Shown piece by piece: positions 13,096 to 23,141 of a stretch of DNA of 64,000 nucleotides. Origin of the DNA: Apteryx mantelli (taxonomy: Eukaryota > Chordata > Aves > Apterygiformes > Apterygidae). Position 1 is the stretch's first letter. Each line of letters begins with the position of its first letter. A program made the position numbers and the translations under genes. Below the pieces are notes generated by a model, which saw only the letters and a program-made list of their open reading frames with translations, was not told where the DNA came from and searched no databases. Location: NCBI RefSeq assembly GCF_036417845.1, contig NC_089978.1:138750288-138814287 (forward strand). Reading direction: 5' to 3'.

Positions 13096-16000
13096 CCCAG
13101 GAGTGAATGGAGGTGTTTATCTTGGATGAATAATTCCTACCAGACATGTCACCCTCACTTTACCAGTGGTCCTTATGGTTTTACCTAGCTCCTCTGCAGT
13201 GTCTCACTGACTTTCAGCATTTTTCATCCAAGGAAAGAGATGGTTCATACTGCAAGGCTGGTATTTACATCTGTTTCTTATTATTTGCTTCATATTCAAA
13301 GATCATCTTATTGTTCCAATGGTCAAGAGGATGGGAAGTGATTTCTTTTCTTTATACCAATTCAGATGGGAGGAATGTGTGAATGGATTTAGTGCGTGTA
13401 CTATTCTTTGTACATTCAGTTCCTCTGCTTGGTTTTAATTGGGTTTAGTGTCTGTTTGGTTTAAAGTCAATGAAAAAAGTCATGAAATATTGTCACTAAG
13501 CACCATGACCATGCTACTGTTATTTTAGAAGAGTCTGTTCCTCCCTGTTCCTCCTAGAGGGCTTCTTGATGAATTTAAGATTTTTCAGATTGCATTTTTT
13601 CATGCTGGCTGTCTACCTCAGGGCTGATCTGTTCTTTTGTTTTTCTTTGGAAAGCTTCTTCAAAAACAAACAAAGACTTGATCTGGCTGCCTCTGAAATA
13701 AAGTTGGGGGAAAATGTTTTGTTTTGCCTGTCATAAATTATTACACTCATTTTGTTGCAAAGCACTACTACTTTTTGAGCAGAGATGGAAAACTTGGCAG
13801 GGAGGTTGTTCTGCTGTAGTGATGTGCCTTTTGCCATCCTTGAAGAAATCTACTCAAATGTGTTCCCCTAAAACTTTTAGAGACTTGTCAGAGATTTGCC
13901 ATGAAAATCCCTGAGGACTTCATCACACTGAGAACACCAATTGTTTCCATTTCAGTGACAGAAGCTGTAGTCGCTAACCAAGACCTTGCTGCTCCTGCCT
14001 TTCTAGGAATAATGTGATAACAGGTGCCAGAACTGAGTCTTTCCGATGCTCTCAGTGCCTGCAGGCAGGACACAGGAAAAGTAGGAAGCTGCTTGTTTCA
14101 AACGTAGACATGGGATGAAGGGAGAAGGAGCCTGAGATGAGAGAAGAGAAGCAATGCAGGGTTGTCAGTTTGGGCTTCATGGGTACTGACATGATCCTTT
14201 TTAGCCAGAGGACCTCTAGAAATCTGACTATTTTCATCCCAAGAGTGAACAAAAATCTCTAGGAAGAGCAGCTAATCAGAGCTGTTGCAGAAAGATGGCC
14301 AATTTTTCCCCTCCCCTCCACAGGTGAAATTGGGAATGATAGGAAGAGGGAGCAGAAAGAGCCATGTGGCTCTGGGAAGCTGTATTATCTGTATTCCCTG
14401 TCTCCTTGCCCTTCTGTGAGCAGCTGGGCAGTCTACCCCTTGCTCCTCTTCATCAATGCTTTAGGAGAAAAATGGAAATATGTCCCGTATAGAGGCCCTC
14501 CATTCAGAAAAGGGGTAGTGAAGATCTTCTACAGGTCAGGGCAGGCAGGTATGAGGCTGAGGGACACAGTATTTATATGGGTAGGAGGATGATAATACCA
14601 GCTAGAAAGCATTAGAGCTGCCATTGGCAGGATGAGTAATCTGAGTTTAGCTGGGACTCCTAGCGAGAGGTTCTATAGCCCAGACCAAAATCACAAAATC
14701 ACCTTCCTCACTATACATTTGGGAGAACTAGCAGTGATGAAAATGTCACTTGCATACAACTACAAGAAGGATACCAAATGACACAGCATGATTTTAAAGG
14801 AGCTTGTCATTTAGGATATAATCTCATTCTTTTGCATGGAAGGGGTCTCTGCTGATACATTTTAAATGTGAGGGACTGAGCCAATACTTAGATAAAAGGA
14901 TTAGAAGCAGAAGGAAGCAGAAAATGAGGTAAGATGAGAGCAGTGAACTGAAAAGACTGGGAGGGGATAAAAGACGAGAACAGGAGGAGGAGATATGGGC
15001 AGGAGCCAAGGCATAGGATGGCAGGATAAACATTAGGGACTGGCTTTGGGACTGTAGGATAGAAATAAATTAAGAGATAGAAATTGAATGATGGAGTGCA
15101 GGAGCAAAAGATGTTGAATAGAATCGAAAGTGTATAAAGTTGAGCTGCAGGGTGGACAAAGATCTCCAAGAAGCTGCATCTCTAAGAACCTGCATTGGAA
15201 CCTAATGTTTGTAAGTCTCAATAATTTTGAATTGTCTAGCAAATAGCTTTGAAACTCTCTGGTAAGGTGTATACCTCCATCTTTTGCTGGTGATGGGTCT
15301 GCATATTGCTGTTATCTTCAGTCCCACTCACTCATTTGCTCACATGGCAAAGGGTTGTGTTGTGAGCCTAAAAATCGTGACCGTATGACAGGCCAGGATG
15401 TTTTTCAGCCTGTGATAATTGGAGCCCTGGGGTCCCTGGACTAAGGGGACTCTAAGGGGACTCTACAAGGCAGCTAAGAAAAAAACAGGTCTGTATTTCC
15501 ACTGGAAAATACTTACATGTTTTGGAAATACAAGAGGTTGAAAAGTTACTCATCTGTAGGATTTAAGTTTGGGAATTCTATTTTCAATTTTAGTTTTTTG
15601 AAAGCCCAATACAAACACAGCATTAAAAGCACTTTAGTGTTATAGAGATAGGTACTTGAAAGCTAGGAAATATTAACATGAAAGTTGCTGCTACAATCTT
15701 ATTTCCCTTCCCCCTTCTCATTGTATTCAAGCATTATGACACAATTTTTAGTTTAAACAATGGTATATTTTTGTCAATACAAGAACCTGTCCTTATTCAA
15801 TGCACAGAACAGATAGTGCTCCAGGAATGTTCCAGGGAGATATAGGGAACAATACTGTCACCTGCAGCTTATCATGGAGTTGTCATTCTTCCGTCATTAG
15901 TTAATGGTGGCACAGACATCCTATACAAAGCACAGTATAGCCACGGCCTGTGCAGTAAGTATGGAAGCAAGGATCTGAGTTATAGCAGTTACTGGAACTA

Positions 16001-19000
16001 TACACTGTCTTGTTACGAAATTATAACTGTAATCTTAATGTTACATAGTTCTTTTAAGTGTGTATGTGTGTGTGTGCATGCATGTGTATTTATTGTGTTA
16101 TGTCTGCTTTTATAATTTGTGTAATAACAACTCCACTGAGTTTGCCAGCTCTTTTTTAAATGTGTGATAAATGGGGAAAGGAAGGAACTTTATATGGAAG
16201 AATGAAGGGTGCCAGCAGCTCAGAGGAGAATTGGGATGGATATATTCCTATCAAATAGTAATCAGGGTTGCTTATCGGGAAAACTGGGAAACCTTATCAA
16301 TGCCCATTGTGACAATGGTGGAAACTGCAGCATGACTGAGGCAGGAAGAGGGTATCATTAAATGCCTGAACCCTATTGACCCTGTTGCCCCCTGCTGCTT
16401 TAAGATCTGCAGTTACACAAACAGAGAATTCCTCATATGATATTTTCTTGTCTCTTACAGTGTAATGTGGAAACAAAAGCCAATGTTTCACTTCCTGTAT
16501 TCAGTAAAGGCACTCATCTTTCAAAACATTTTCATATCTAGCAAGAAAAGAGTAAACTTTCAGACCTATGCAGTCACTCTGTCTAGGATAAGGAGGCTGA
16601 AAGCATTGAAGAATTCAGCCAATAACATTTGATACCATGTTAGTTGGCTGCTCTGAGGTCTGGAAGACTGTTAATAAACGGGTAGGTTTGTTCCTGGAGA
16701 CTGGTAAGAGAACAAACTAAAGAACTTCTCTTTCTGAGTGGTATGGCTAACAGTTTCAGGGCATAAACTAATTCGGCTTCCCTCCTTGTTCAGCAGTTTT
16801 ATCTATGTATTTATGGCTCTGAGGAAGTAGGGAGAGAAACTGTAACTGGTTATGTGCATAAATGTAAATGACTGACCATTTCAAATGTGGCTGCTCTGCC
16901 AGCTGGTACTTTTTTTTTTATTACTATTTCCCTAGCTATTGCTGTTCTTAGACTGTCTGGATTTGCTTTGTGTGTGAAATATTTTGGCTCCTGGTAGGTG
17001 AATTCTACCTCAGGGCCTCAAACCTGTGGGAGGTTACGTTCTACCTCTTAGGCTGCATGTTAAGATGTTGATGCATGATTTCAGAGGTACATAGTACATT
17101 AAAATTATTGCAGATAGGAGGGATTGTTTTCCTTCTGGTTCCTTCATTTGAAATGGATCAGTATTACAAAAGGTCACATAAGCAAAGAAGCTCTTATTTG
17201 TGCCTTATCAAAACCTGCCAGCTATTGTTGTCTGACCAGGACAGCCCTGGGGAGCAATACTTCTTGCAGGGCTTCTTGAGCTATATCTGTTCTTCATGCC
17301 AGGGCTCCTTCTCCTACCCTTGTTCATGTCCACAGAGTCAAAACCCTATTACCCTCCCCACGCCAGGACAGCACGGTGCATTTGAACTGCCTCCTAGGAA
17401 AGGTCCTTGGCCTATGCTAACTCCCAACCCGTCACCCAGGCATTATCTGGAGAGTTTTAGTTGTCCCAAGCCAAAACCATGCCAGGGAGCAAACTAAACA
17501 GCATGGGTGACCATGTAGTTTACTAGTATAGAGTTAGCCTTGAGGTCTGTTGTAGCCTTTCTAAAAGTAGGTTGCTGTTCTTCTGGCCACTCGGTGTCTC
17601 CTTCTAGTGGGTCAGGATGTCAGCTCTCACCTTCAGTGCTTTGTTGAGCAGGGCCCAGTTCCAGTAGGATTTTTATTGATGGGTTATGAAAATTACACTG
17701 GCTGTGACACTGAGGGCCACTGGCCTGCAAGTAAGAGAAGAAACTAGTAGGGTCAGAAGGAGGGAGATGCTCCATAATTGGGAAAGTACCTGAATGTGAG
17801 AAAAGACATCACTCTTGAAAGATGGGAAGGAGGAGATGGGGGCAACACAGGAGTCATGGGGGAGAGAACTGGAAAGTTCAGGAGAAGATGGAGTGAACAG
17901 GAAATCCAGAAAGTCAGGAAATGGATAAGAAGTTCTGCATATGGTAGACACAAATCTAGAGACCATTTGGGGGTATCTCAGTTTTGGCATACTTACCTTG
18001 AGATGCCCTGGGTTTGGATTTTCTGAGAAAACGCTGCATATCCATAATTTTGTGGCAACTGCAGTGCTGAGCACATCAAATCCAACAAAAGAGATCTAAA
18101 GGGAATCCAGAGGGTGGCTGGGTTACCTGAAAGGCAGACACTCATTCAGAGATACTGGACAGCACAAGGCCTCGTACTCCGTTGTCTGTAACACATCCAG
18201 GGAACTGTTTGGCTTATTGAAATTAAACTGCTGTGCCACAGATTGGTAAGTATCTGGCAGGGCTAGGTTCCAATGGGTAATACCCCTCCAGCTTTTGGGC
18301 CAGGATGAGAGCCCAGAATCAGGTGTCCTGCTGTGCTAGAGCCAGCAACAACTTTTGCCATGGATCTATGAAGGTGGTTTTATGCACCTTGGAATTAGTG
18401 ACCAATATGTCCTGGGGGAGAATGTGGTCATCTTTAACTCTTGAACCACAGTAACATGTCAAACCTGAACTTGGAGGTGTAAACAAAGCCACCACTTCAG
18501 AGATAAGCTTAGCAGAATCTTTATCTGGCACTGGACATGGGGTTTTGGTTCAGAAGTAGCAGCCAAGTCACCCTGCAGAGAGTATTGTGATATCGTGGCA
18601 TTGCTTCCTGGAATACCGCTTTGGGATTCATGCCTTGTCCCTCCTTGGCATCTCTGGATCCTTCTTGCCTTTCTTCTCCAGCTTTGTAAGTTATGTACCT
18701 TTGTGAGATGCTGGCCCAGCCAGATCAGCATGGAGGCTGAACAGTGGCAGCTGGCATAGCCTCTTAATATAGAAGTGAGGAGTGTGGCTGCACGGGGAGT
18801 ATGGTGCGGATTGATTTGGGAGCAGACTGTGTGCGAAAAAGTTTTTAGTTACATGTTGCAAAGGCTTGTGGGATTGATACCATGTCTGAGGTGCAGCGTA
18901 AGTACACAGATGGAAATACAGAAACTTCCTATGGTCTTTCAGGAGCAACCACAGACAGTGTATAGCAGCCTGGGTGCCGATGGTGAGATGGCGTGTGGTA

Positions 19001-19349
19001 GCAGCTGAGCAGTGTGGGCAGGCATGGCTGGATGGGCCTGCAGCTCGTGTGAGGCATCTGAGCTAGCTTCAACACTGCCAGCTCAGGTCCTGTGAACAAC
19101 AGAGCTGTGGTAGCGTGCAGCTTCTGCGTGGGCTGGAAAATCATCCTGCGAGCCCTTGTGGAGCTCTCCGCTGCCTCTGCTGTGCTGTTAGCAGCACTCG
19201 GAGCTTGTTAATTCAAACATAGTGCAGGATGAGTTGAATCACAGAAGCGATTGCAATGTAGACACGCCCTGTCTTCTCTTATAAACCTCATGAGTCTTTC
19301 CATCCCTCCCAAAAGCTGTTTTTTAAAGAATTTCTCAATAGTTAATCAT
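13096..19349. other. Intergenic, no gene recognised
   Basis: No recognisable protein domain or classified transposon. A (TG)n patch with ATGC units lies at about 16058-16090. The 17.1-19.2 kb part is somewhat more GC-rich and contains open frames up to 140 codons, but their composition and lack of domains argue against coding. Distal regulatory elements of KCNA6 could lie here but cannot be pinpointed. Confidence 0.55.
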
Positions 19350-19425
19350 GTGGATGAATAAATCATAATAATGATTCAAATAATCCTGTGAATGAATAAT
19401 TCATCGTAATAATCGAAAAAGGAAT
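19350..19425. repeat. AT-rich diverged tandem duplication, ~38 bp
   Basis: Two adjacent units share a TGTGRATGAATAA-TCAT-RTAATAATSRA pattern. The first starts near 19351 (TGTGGATGAATAAATCATAA), the second near 19387 (TGTGAATGAATAATTCATCG). By eye they are diverged but clearly related. Confidence 0.6.
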
Positions 19426-19546
19426 CTTGGCAAAAAGCATTTTACTATTACAAAGACAAATTTTTTTTTTTTTAATGAAAAGGTATATTCTCCATAAAAA
19501 GTCTTTTTCATGTGGTTGTCATTCCCTAATTATGTATAATAGAAAA

Positions 19547-19631
19547 GAAAAATATGCTTCCCTGTGCAAGAGCCATCTTTACATAAATGAAAAATATGTT
19601 TCCTTGTACAACAGCTATCTTCAATGCTAAT
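19547..19631. repeat. Tandem duplication of a ~42-bp unit
   Basis: Unit 1 (19547-19588) starts GAAAAATATGCTTCCCTGTG. Unit 2 (19589-19631) starts GAAAAATATGTTTCCTTGTA. The two align along their whole length with a handful of substitutions. They lie about 1.6 kb upstream of the KCNA6 start codon. Confidence 0.85.
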
Positions 19632-20334
19632 GACTGAGGAAGAAGAAAAGGACTAAGCATCATTTGAATTATATTCACCTCTTTCCTGAGGACAGAGCCA
19701 AAGAAGGCAGCCCTAATCAGCTGGTCAAAATGTCCTAAGCCTGAAGTAACTGAATATTTCCATCTTAGTTAGACAGGAATCAGGAGGAGGGGTAGAGAGG
19801 AGAATGTTTTGCTTCTAGATCTGTGCTGCTGAGAGATGGTGTGGGCAAAGCATATGGCTTGCAGCCAGCAAAGGCATCAGATACTATGATAATAAAAGTC
19901 TAGTTAATAATATTTAGCACTGACACAGGACTTTCAAGGGAAAGATGGATTTTGCCCCGGGAAGGCGGGAAGCAGCATCTCCCATTAGCCACATTTGCAG
20001 AGGGAGAAAGTGGACTGTCATGAGTTTATGCATGCTTTCAGATGCCTAGTGTGATACAGATGGAGCAAGCTACAGGTTTCCCAAGGCAAAAGGACTGGAA
20101 GTCCGATTGCCTGTGAAATGCAGTGTTGTGTTCCAGGGAGATTGGGTGCTGACTGTGTGCTGGTAAATAAAAAAATGGGTAAACTCATCTGTTTGGTACC
20201 TAGGAGCAGAGGCAAACTCTATCCACTTAAATGAGAAGAGAAAAATGGTATTTACCTGTGTCTTTTCCCAGTTCACTGTGAGATAAGCTGTCTCCATCTG
20301 TGGATGGGCAGACACCACTGACAGCCCCAGAGTG
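19632..20334. other. Upstream flank of KCNA6, nothing recognised
   Basis: Unique-looking sequence between the 42-bp duplication and the MIR relic. No domain-bearing ORF was seen. Proximal regulatory elements are plausible but not identifiable by eye. Confidence 0.5.
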
Positions 20335-20465
20335 TGGCAATAACACTTATAAATGGAGGCATGTGAGCCGCAGGCTAGGAGCGACTTGCTCAAGGTCAGC
20401 TAGAGCCCGCAACAGGGACAGGAACAACAGCGAGGTATCCTGGGTCCAACACCTTAGCTGCGAGT
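20335..20465 (-). repeat. MIR/CORE-SINE relic abutting the KCNA6 CpG island
   Basis: The plus strand reads like the reverse complement of a MIR core: an AATAACACTTATAAATGGAGGCA-like start, GACTTGCTCAAGGTCAGC, then AGGTATCCTGGGTCCAAC. These correspond to the MIR tail, the conserved 'tgacttgcccaaggtca' core and the 5' part. It is diverged, as expected of an ancient amniote SINE. It ends within about 60 bases of the start of the CpG island. Confidence 0.6.
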
Positions 20466-20748
20466 ACTGACCGGAGCTGGTGCCGTTTGAAATCCCTTAT
20501 CGGGTGTTGACTGAAAGGGAGGGATGGCGTGGGGAGAAGGGCCCGAGGGGTGCCGCCTCCTGGGCGAGCTGTTGCAAGGCTCCTGGCCGGCGAGCTGCAG
20601 CCCGCCCGGCGGCCGGAGCGGGGTGGGAGCAGCAGCCTCACCGCAAGTCGGCAGGTGTGCATGTGCGTGTGTGTCTCGGTGTGTGGGTGCGTGTGCCTAT
20701 CTGTAGCTGAGGGTGTCTGCTCGCGCGTGCGAGTGTCTGTGCGTATCC

Positions 20749-20810
20749 GTGTGTGTGTGTGTGTGCGCGTGCGTGCCTCCCCATCTCTCTCTGCGTGTGT
20801 GTGTGTGTGC

Positions 20811-20841
<31 letters not shown>

Positions 20842-20914
20842 CTCCTATCCTTCCCTCTCCCTCTCCCCCCCCCCCCACCTTCTCGTGTGTGTGTGTGTGT
20901 GTGTGTGCGCGCGG
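20749..20914. repeat. Three (TG)n/(CG)n blocks in the KCNA6 leader
   Basis: Alternating purine-pyrimidine blocks lie at about 20749-20775, 20793-20842 and 20885-20914. They include GCGCGCGC stretches and are separated by pyrimidine-rich spacers with a C-run of about 12. Such tracts are potential Z-DNA formers and length-variable microsatellites. They lie roughly 290-460 bases upstream of the KCNA6 ATG. Confidence 0.9.
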
Positions 20915-20973
20915 CTGGGAAGGCAGAGCCAGGCGCGCCGAGCAGCAGCGCAGTGCCCCAGCGCGGAGCAGAG

Positions 20974-21017
20974 GGAGCCGGAGCCGGAGCCGGAGCTGGA
21001 GCCGGAGCCGGAGCCGA
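20974..21017. repeat. GGAGCC hexanucleotide array
   Basis: About seven copies of GGAGCC (one reads GGAGCT) lie in tandem, some 190 bases upstream of the KCNA6 start codon, inside the CpG island. In the open upstream frame they would translate as an Arg-Ser run, one reason that frame is not taken as coding. Confidence 0.85.
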
Positions 21018-21117
21018 GCGGAAGCCGCCCGGGGCTGGCAGCAGCGCGGAGCCGCCGGGCCAGCGCGGACGCAACAGGCGGGGCGCGGGTGGCTCGGCGG
21101 TGGCTGCCGCCGGTCGG

Positions 21118-21150
21118 ATGGCCACGCACGGCAGCGCCACCGCCTCCTGA
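21118..21150 (+). other. Upstream ORF of 10 codons in the KCNA6 leader
   Basis: An ATG at 21118 opens a 10-residue frame ([10 protein letters not shown]) that stops at 21150, 56 bases before the KCNA6 ATG. It has G at +4 but C at -3, so its context is moderate. The main ATG has G at -3 and C at +4. If the transcription start lies upstream of 21118, this uORF could damp or gate Kv1.6 translation. Its use is inference only. Confidence 0.5.
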
Positions 21151-21206
21151 AGCAGAGGTGCGCCGGGCCGGGCTCCCCCGCGGGCGGCGGGGCAGCGCGG
21201 GGCGGC

Positions 21207-22772
21207 ATGCGGGCGGAGGAGCCGCTGGCGCTGACGGCTCCGCGGGCGGGCGGTGGTGGCAGCGGCGAGGGGGAGGCGGACACGGCAGGCGAGGAGCGGA
21301 GCGGCGGCAGCTGCTGCAGCAGCGAGCGGCTGGTGATCAACATCTCGGGCCTGCGGTTCGAGACCCAGCTGCGGACCCTCTCCATCTTCCCCAACACGCT
21401 GCTGGGTGACCCCAGCCGCCGGGTGCGCTACTTCGACCCGCTCCGCAACGAGTACTTCTTTGACCGGAACCGTCCCAGCTTCGATGCCATCCTCTACTAC
21501 TACCAGTCGGGGGGGCGGCTCCGCCGGCCGGTCCATGTGCCCCTGGATATCTTCCTGGAGGAGATCCGCTTCTACCAGCTAGGCCAGGAGGCCATCGAGA
21601 CCTTCCGGGAGGATGAGGGCTTCATCCAAGAGGAGGAGAAACCTCTGCCGCAGCATCACTTCCAGCGCCAGGTTTGGCTGCTCTTTGAGTACCCCGAGAG
21701 CTCAGGGCCAGCCCGGGCCATCGCCATTGTTTCTGTGCTGGTGATTCTCATTTCCATTGTCATCTTCTGCCTGGAGACCCTGCCTGAGTTTCGCCAGGAG
21801 CCCAAGGGGGCCCAGCCTGGCTTCGGGGAGGCAGTACCACCCAGCGACGATATGCTGCTACTACTGCCCCCCCCACCACCGAGCGGGACCCCGTTGCCCC
21901 TGCGCCCTGCTGCTGGTGCCGGCCCCTTCTTCACTGACCCCTTCTTCCTCATCGAGACCCTGTGCATCATTTGGTTCTCCTTTGAGCTCCTTGTCCGCTT
22001 CTTTGCCTGCCCCAGCAAGCCTGAGTTCTCCCGCAACATCATGAACATCATTGACATTGTGGCCATCATCCCCTACTTCATCACCCTGGGCACCGAACTG
22101 GCCCAACAGCAGCAGCGGAAGCAGCCCGGCAGCAGCAGCAACAATGGGGGCCAGCAGCAAGCCATGTCCTTGGCCATCCTCAGAGTTATCCGTCTGGTCA
22201 GGGTCTTCAGGATCTTCAAGCTTTCCAGGCACTCCAAGGGGCTGCAGATCTTGGGGAAGACTCTCCAGGCCAGTATGAGGGAGCTGGGCCTCCTCATTTT
22301 CTTCCTCTTCATTGGGGTGATCCTCTTCTCCAGCGCTGTCTACTTTGCGGAGACTGATGACCCTGACTCCCTGTTTACCAGCATCCCTGATGCTTTTTGG
22401 TGGGCAGTGGTGTCCATGACCACTGTGGGCTATGGGGATATGTATCCCATGACAATTGGTGGCAAGATTGTGGGCTCCCTGTGTGCCATCGCAGGCGTGC
22501 TCACTATTGCCCTGCCTGTCCCTGTCATCGTGTCTAACTTCAACTACTTCTACCACCGAGAGACTGATCATGAAGAGCAGTGCCAGTACACCCATGTCAC
22601 CTGTGGCCAGCAGCAATCCCCCTTCTCTGAGCCCAAGAAGGTGGACAGTAATCCGTCTCTTAGCAAATCTGAATTCCTGGAAGCAGAAGACCTGGAGTCT
22701 ATGAAATATTCCAGCTTCATTCCTCCCAACAGCCAGGGTTATAAAGAGAAGAAAGTGCTGACAGAGGTGTGA
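21207..22772 (+). CDS. KCNA6: Kv1.6 voltage-gated potassium channel alpha subunit (Shaker family), single coding exon
   Basis: The 521-residue protein is a complete Kv1 channel subunit, a tetrameric delayed-rectifier K+ channel of the neuronal plasma membrane. Visible in order: T1 tetramerisation domain (about 41-140, starting [19 protein letters not shown]); S1 (about 170-188); a proline-rich S1-S2 linker; S2 (about 246-264); S3 (about 278-294); S4 (about 322-341) with Arg/Lys every third residue (R326, R329, R332, R335, K338, R341); S4-S5 linker; S5 (about 359-378); pore helix and TVGYGD filter (406-411); S6 with PVPV (437-440); and a C-terminal TEV, a class I PDZ ligand. Kv1.6 is chosen over its paralogues because of the MRxEExL-type N-terminus, the [14 protein letters not shown] entry to T1, [10 protein letters not shown]-like residues after S6 and the LTEV end. 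Human Kv1.6 is about 529 residues (from memory). The S1-S2 linker has no Asn, so it lacks the glycosylation site most Kv1 paralogues carry there, as is known for Kv1.6. The ATG at 21207 is chosen because upstream in-frame sequence is low-complexity repeat translation. An oddity is Ser403 in the pore helix. Confidence 0.96.
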   Translation: MRAEEPLALTAPRAGGGGSGEGEADTAGEERSGGSCCSSERLVINISGLRFETQLRTLSIFPNTLLGDPSRRVRYFDPLRNEYFFDRNRPSFDAILYYYQSGGRLRRPVHVPLDIFLEEIRFYQLGQEAIETFREDEGFIQEEEKPLPQHHFQRQVWLLFEYPESSGPARAIAIVSVLVILISIVIFCLETLPEFRQEPKGAQPGFGEAVPPSDDMLLLLPPPPPSGTPLPLRPAAGAGPFFTDPFFLIETLCIIWFSFELLVRFFACPSKPEFSRNIMNIIDIVAIIPYFITLGTELAQQQQRKQPGSSSNNGGQQQAMSLAILRVIRLVRVFRIFKLSRHSKGLQILGKTLQASMRELGLLIFFLFIGVILFSSAVYFAETDDPDSLFTSIPDAFWWAVVSMTTVGYGDMYPMTIGGKIVGSLCAIAGVLTIALPVPVIVSNFNYFYHRETDHEEQCQYTHVTCGQQQSPFSEPKKVDSNPSLSKSEFLEAEDLESMKYSSFIPPNSQGYKEKKVLTEV

Positions 22773-23135
22773 TCAGTTTTGTTATCCTGGGTCCAGACAC
22801 AGAGCTGCAAGCTGCTGCACAGCCATCTTCCCGCTAGCAGCTGGATCTATTCAGCATTTACATGCCAGACTGTGAATTGTGATACTGTAAACAGAATGAT
22901 TGTGATAATGGGCTCTCCTGTCCTGATTTGCTGTTTCTCATTACTTTGTGCTATTGGAAATGTTCTTGCTTTATTCTGTGGAGTGCTAGTTGTCATCACC
23001 CACTCCCTCATGGATTTCTCTCTTTCTTTTTCTGAAGACTGCTTTATTCCAATATTAACTCTGGAGGCTAACCTTTCTAGTCCACTGGCAAAGAAGTAGC
23101 TCTTGCCACAACTTCAGTTTAAGGATTAGGCATGG

Positions 23136-23141
23136 AATAAA
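23136..23141 (+). other. Candidate polyadenylation signal for KCNA6
   Basis: AATAAA occurs 364 bases after the KCNA6 stop codon and is the first canonical signal downstream. A further AATAAA lies at 24911-24916. Brain Kv1 mRNAs often use long 3' UTRs, so the distal site may also be used. Confidence 0.45.

Larger units (their letters stand above)
20520..21700 (+). promoter_or_regulatory. CpG island covering the KCNA6 promoter/leader and start of the CDS
   Basis: Base composition switches abruptly from AT-rich flanks to very GC- and CpG-rich sequence from about 20520, and this continues through the T1-coding part of KCNA6. This is the expected promoter/5' leader region of the gene. No TATA box stands out next to it, and the transcription start cannot be placed by eye. 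It holds three alternating TG/CG blocks, a C-run (20865-20876), a GGAGCC array and a short upstream ORF. A spliced upstream leader exon cannot be excluded. Confidence 0.8.

Noticed and set aside
17075-17497. 140-codon open frame on the plus strand
   Set aside because: No recognisable domain, no conserved-looking pattern, Pro/Ser/Cys-rich chance composition and no supporting context.
20529-21206. In-frame 226-codon extension upstream of the KCNA6 start
   Set aside because: It translates TG/CG repeats and the GGAGCC array into Cys-Val and Arg-Ser runs. Kv1.6 proteins begin with an MRxEE-type N-terminus, which matches the ATG at 21207.
20396-21536. Long open frames on the minus strand (up to 333 codons)
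   Set aside because: They are mirror images of the GC-rich leader and KCNA6 coding sequence, made of His-Thr runs and Ala/Pro/Arg. No domain is present.
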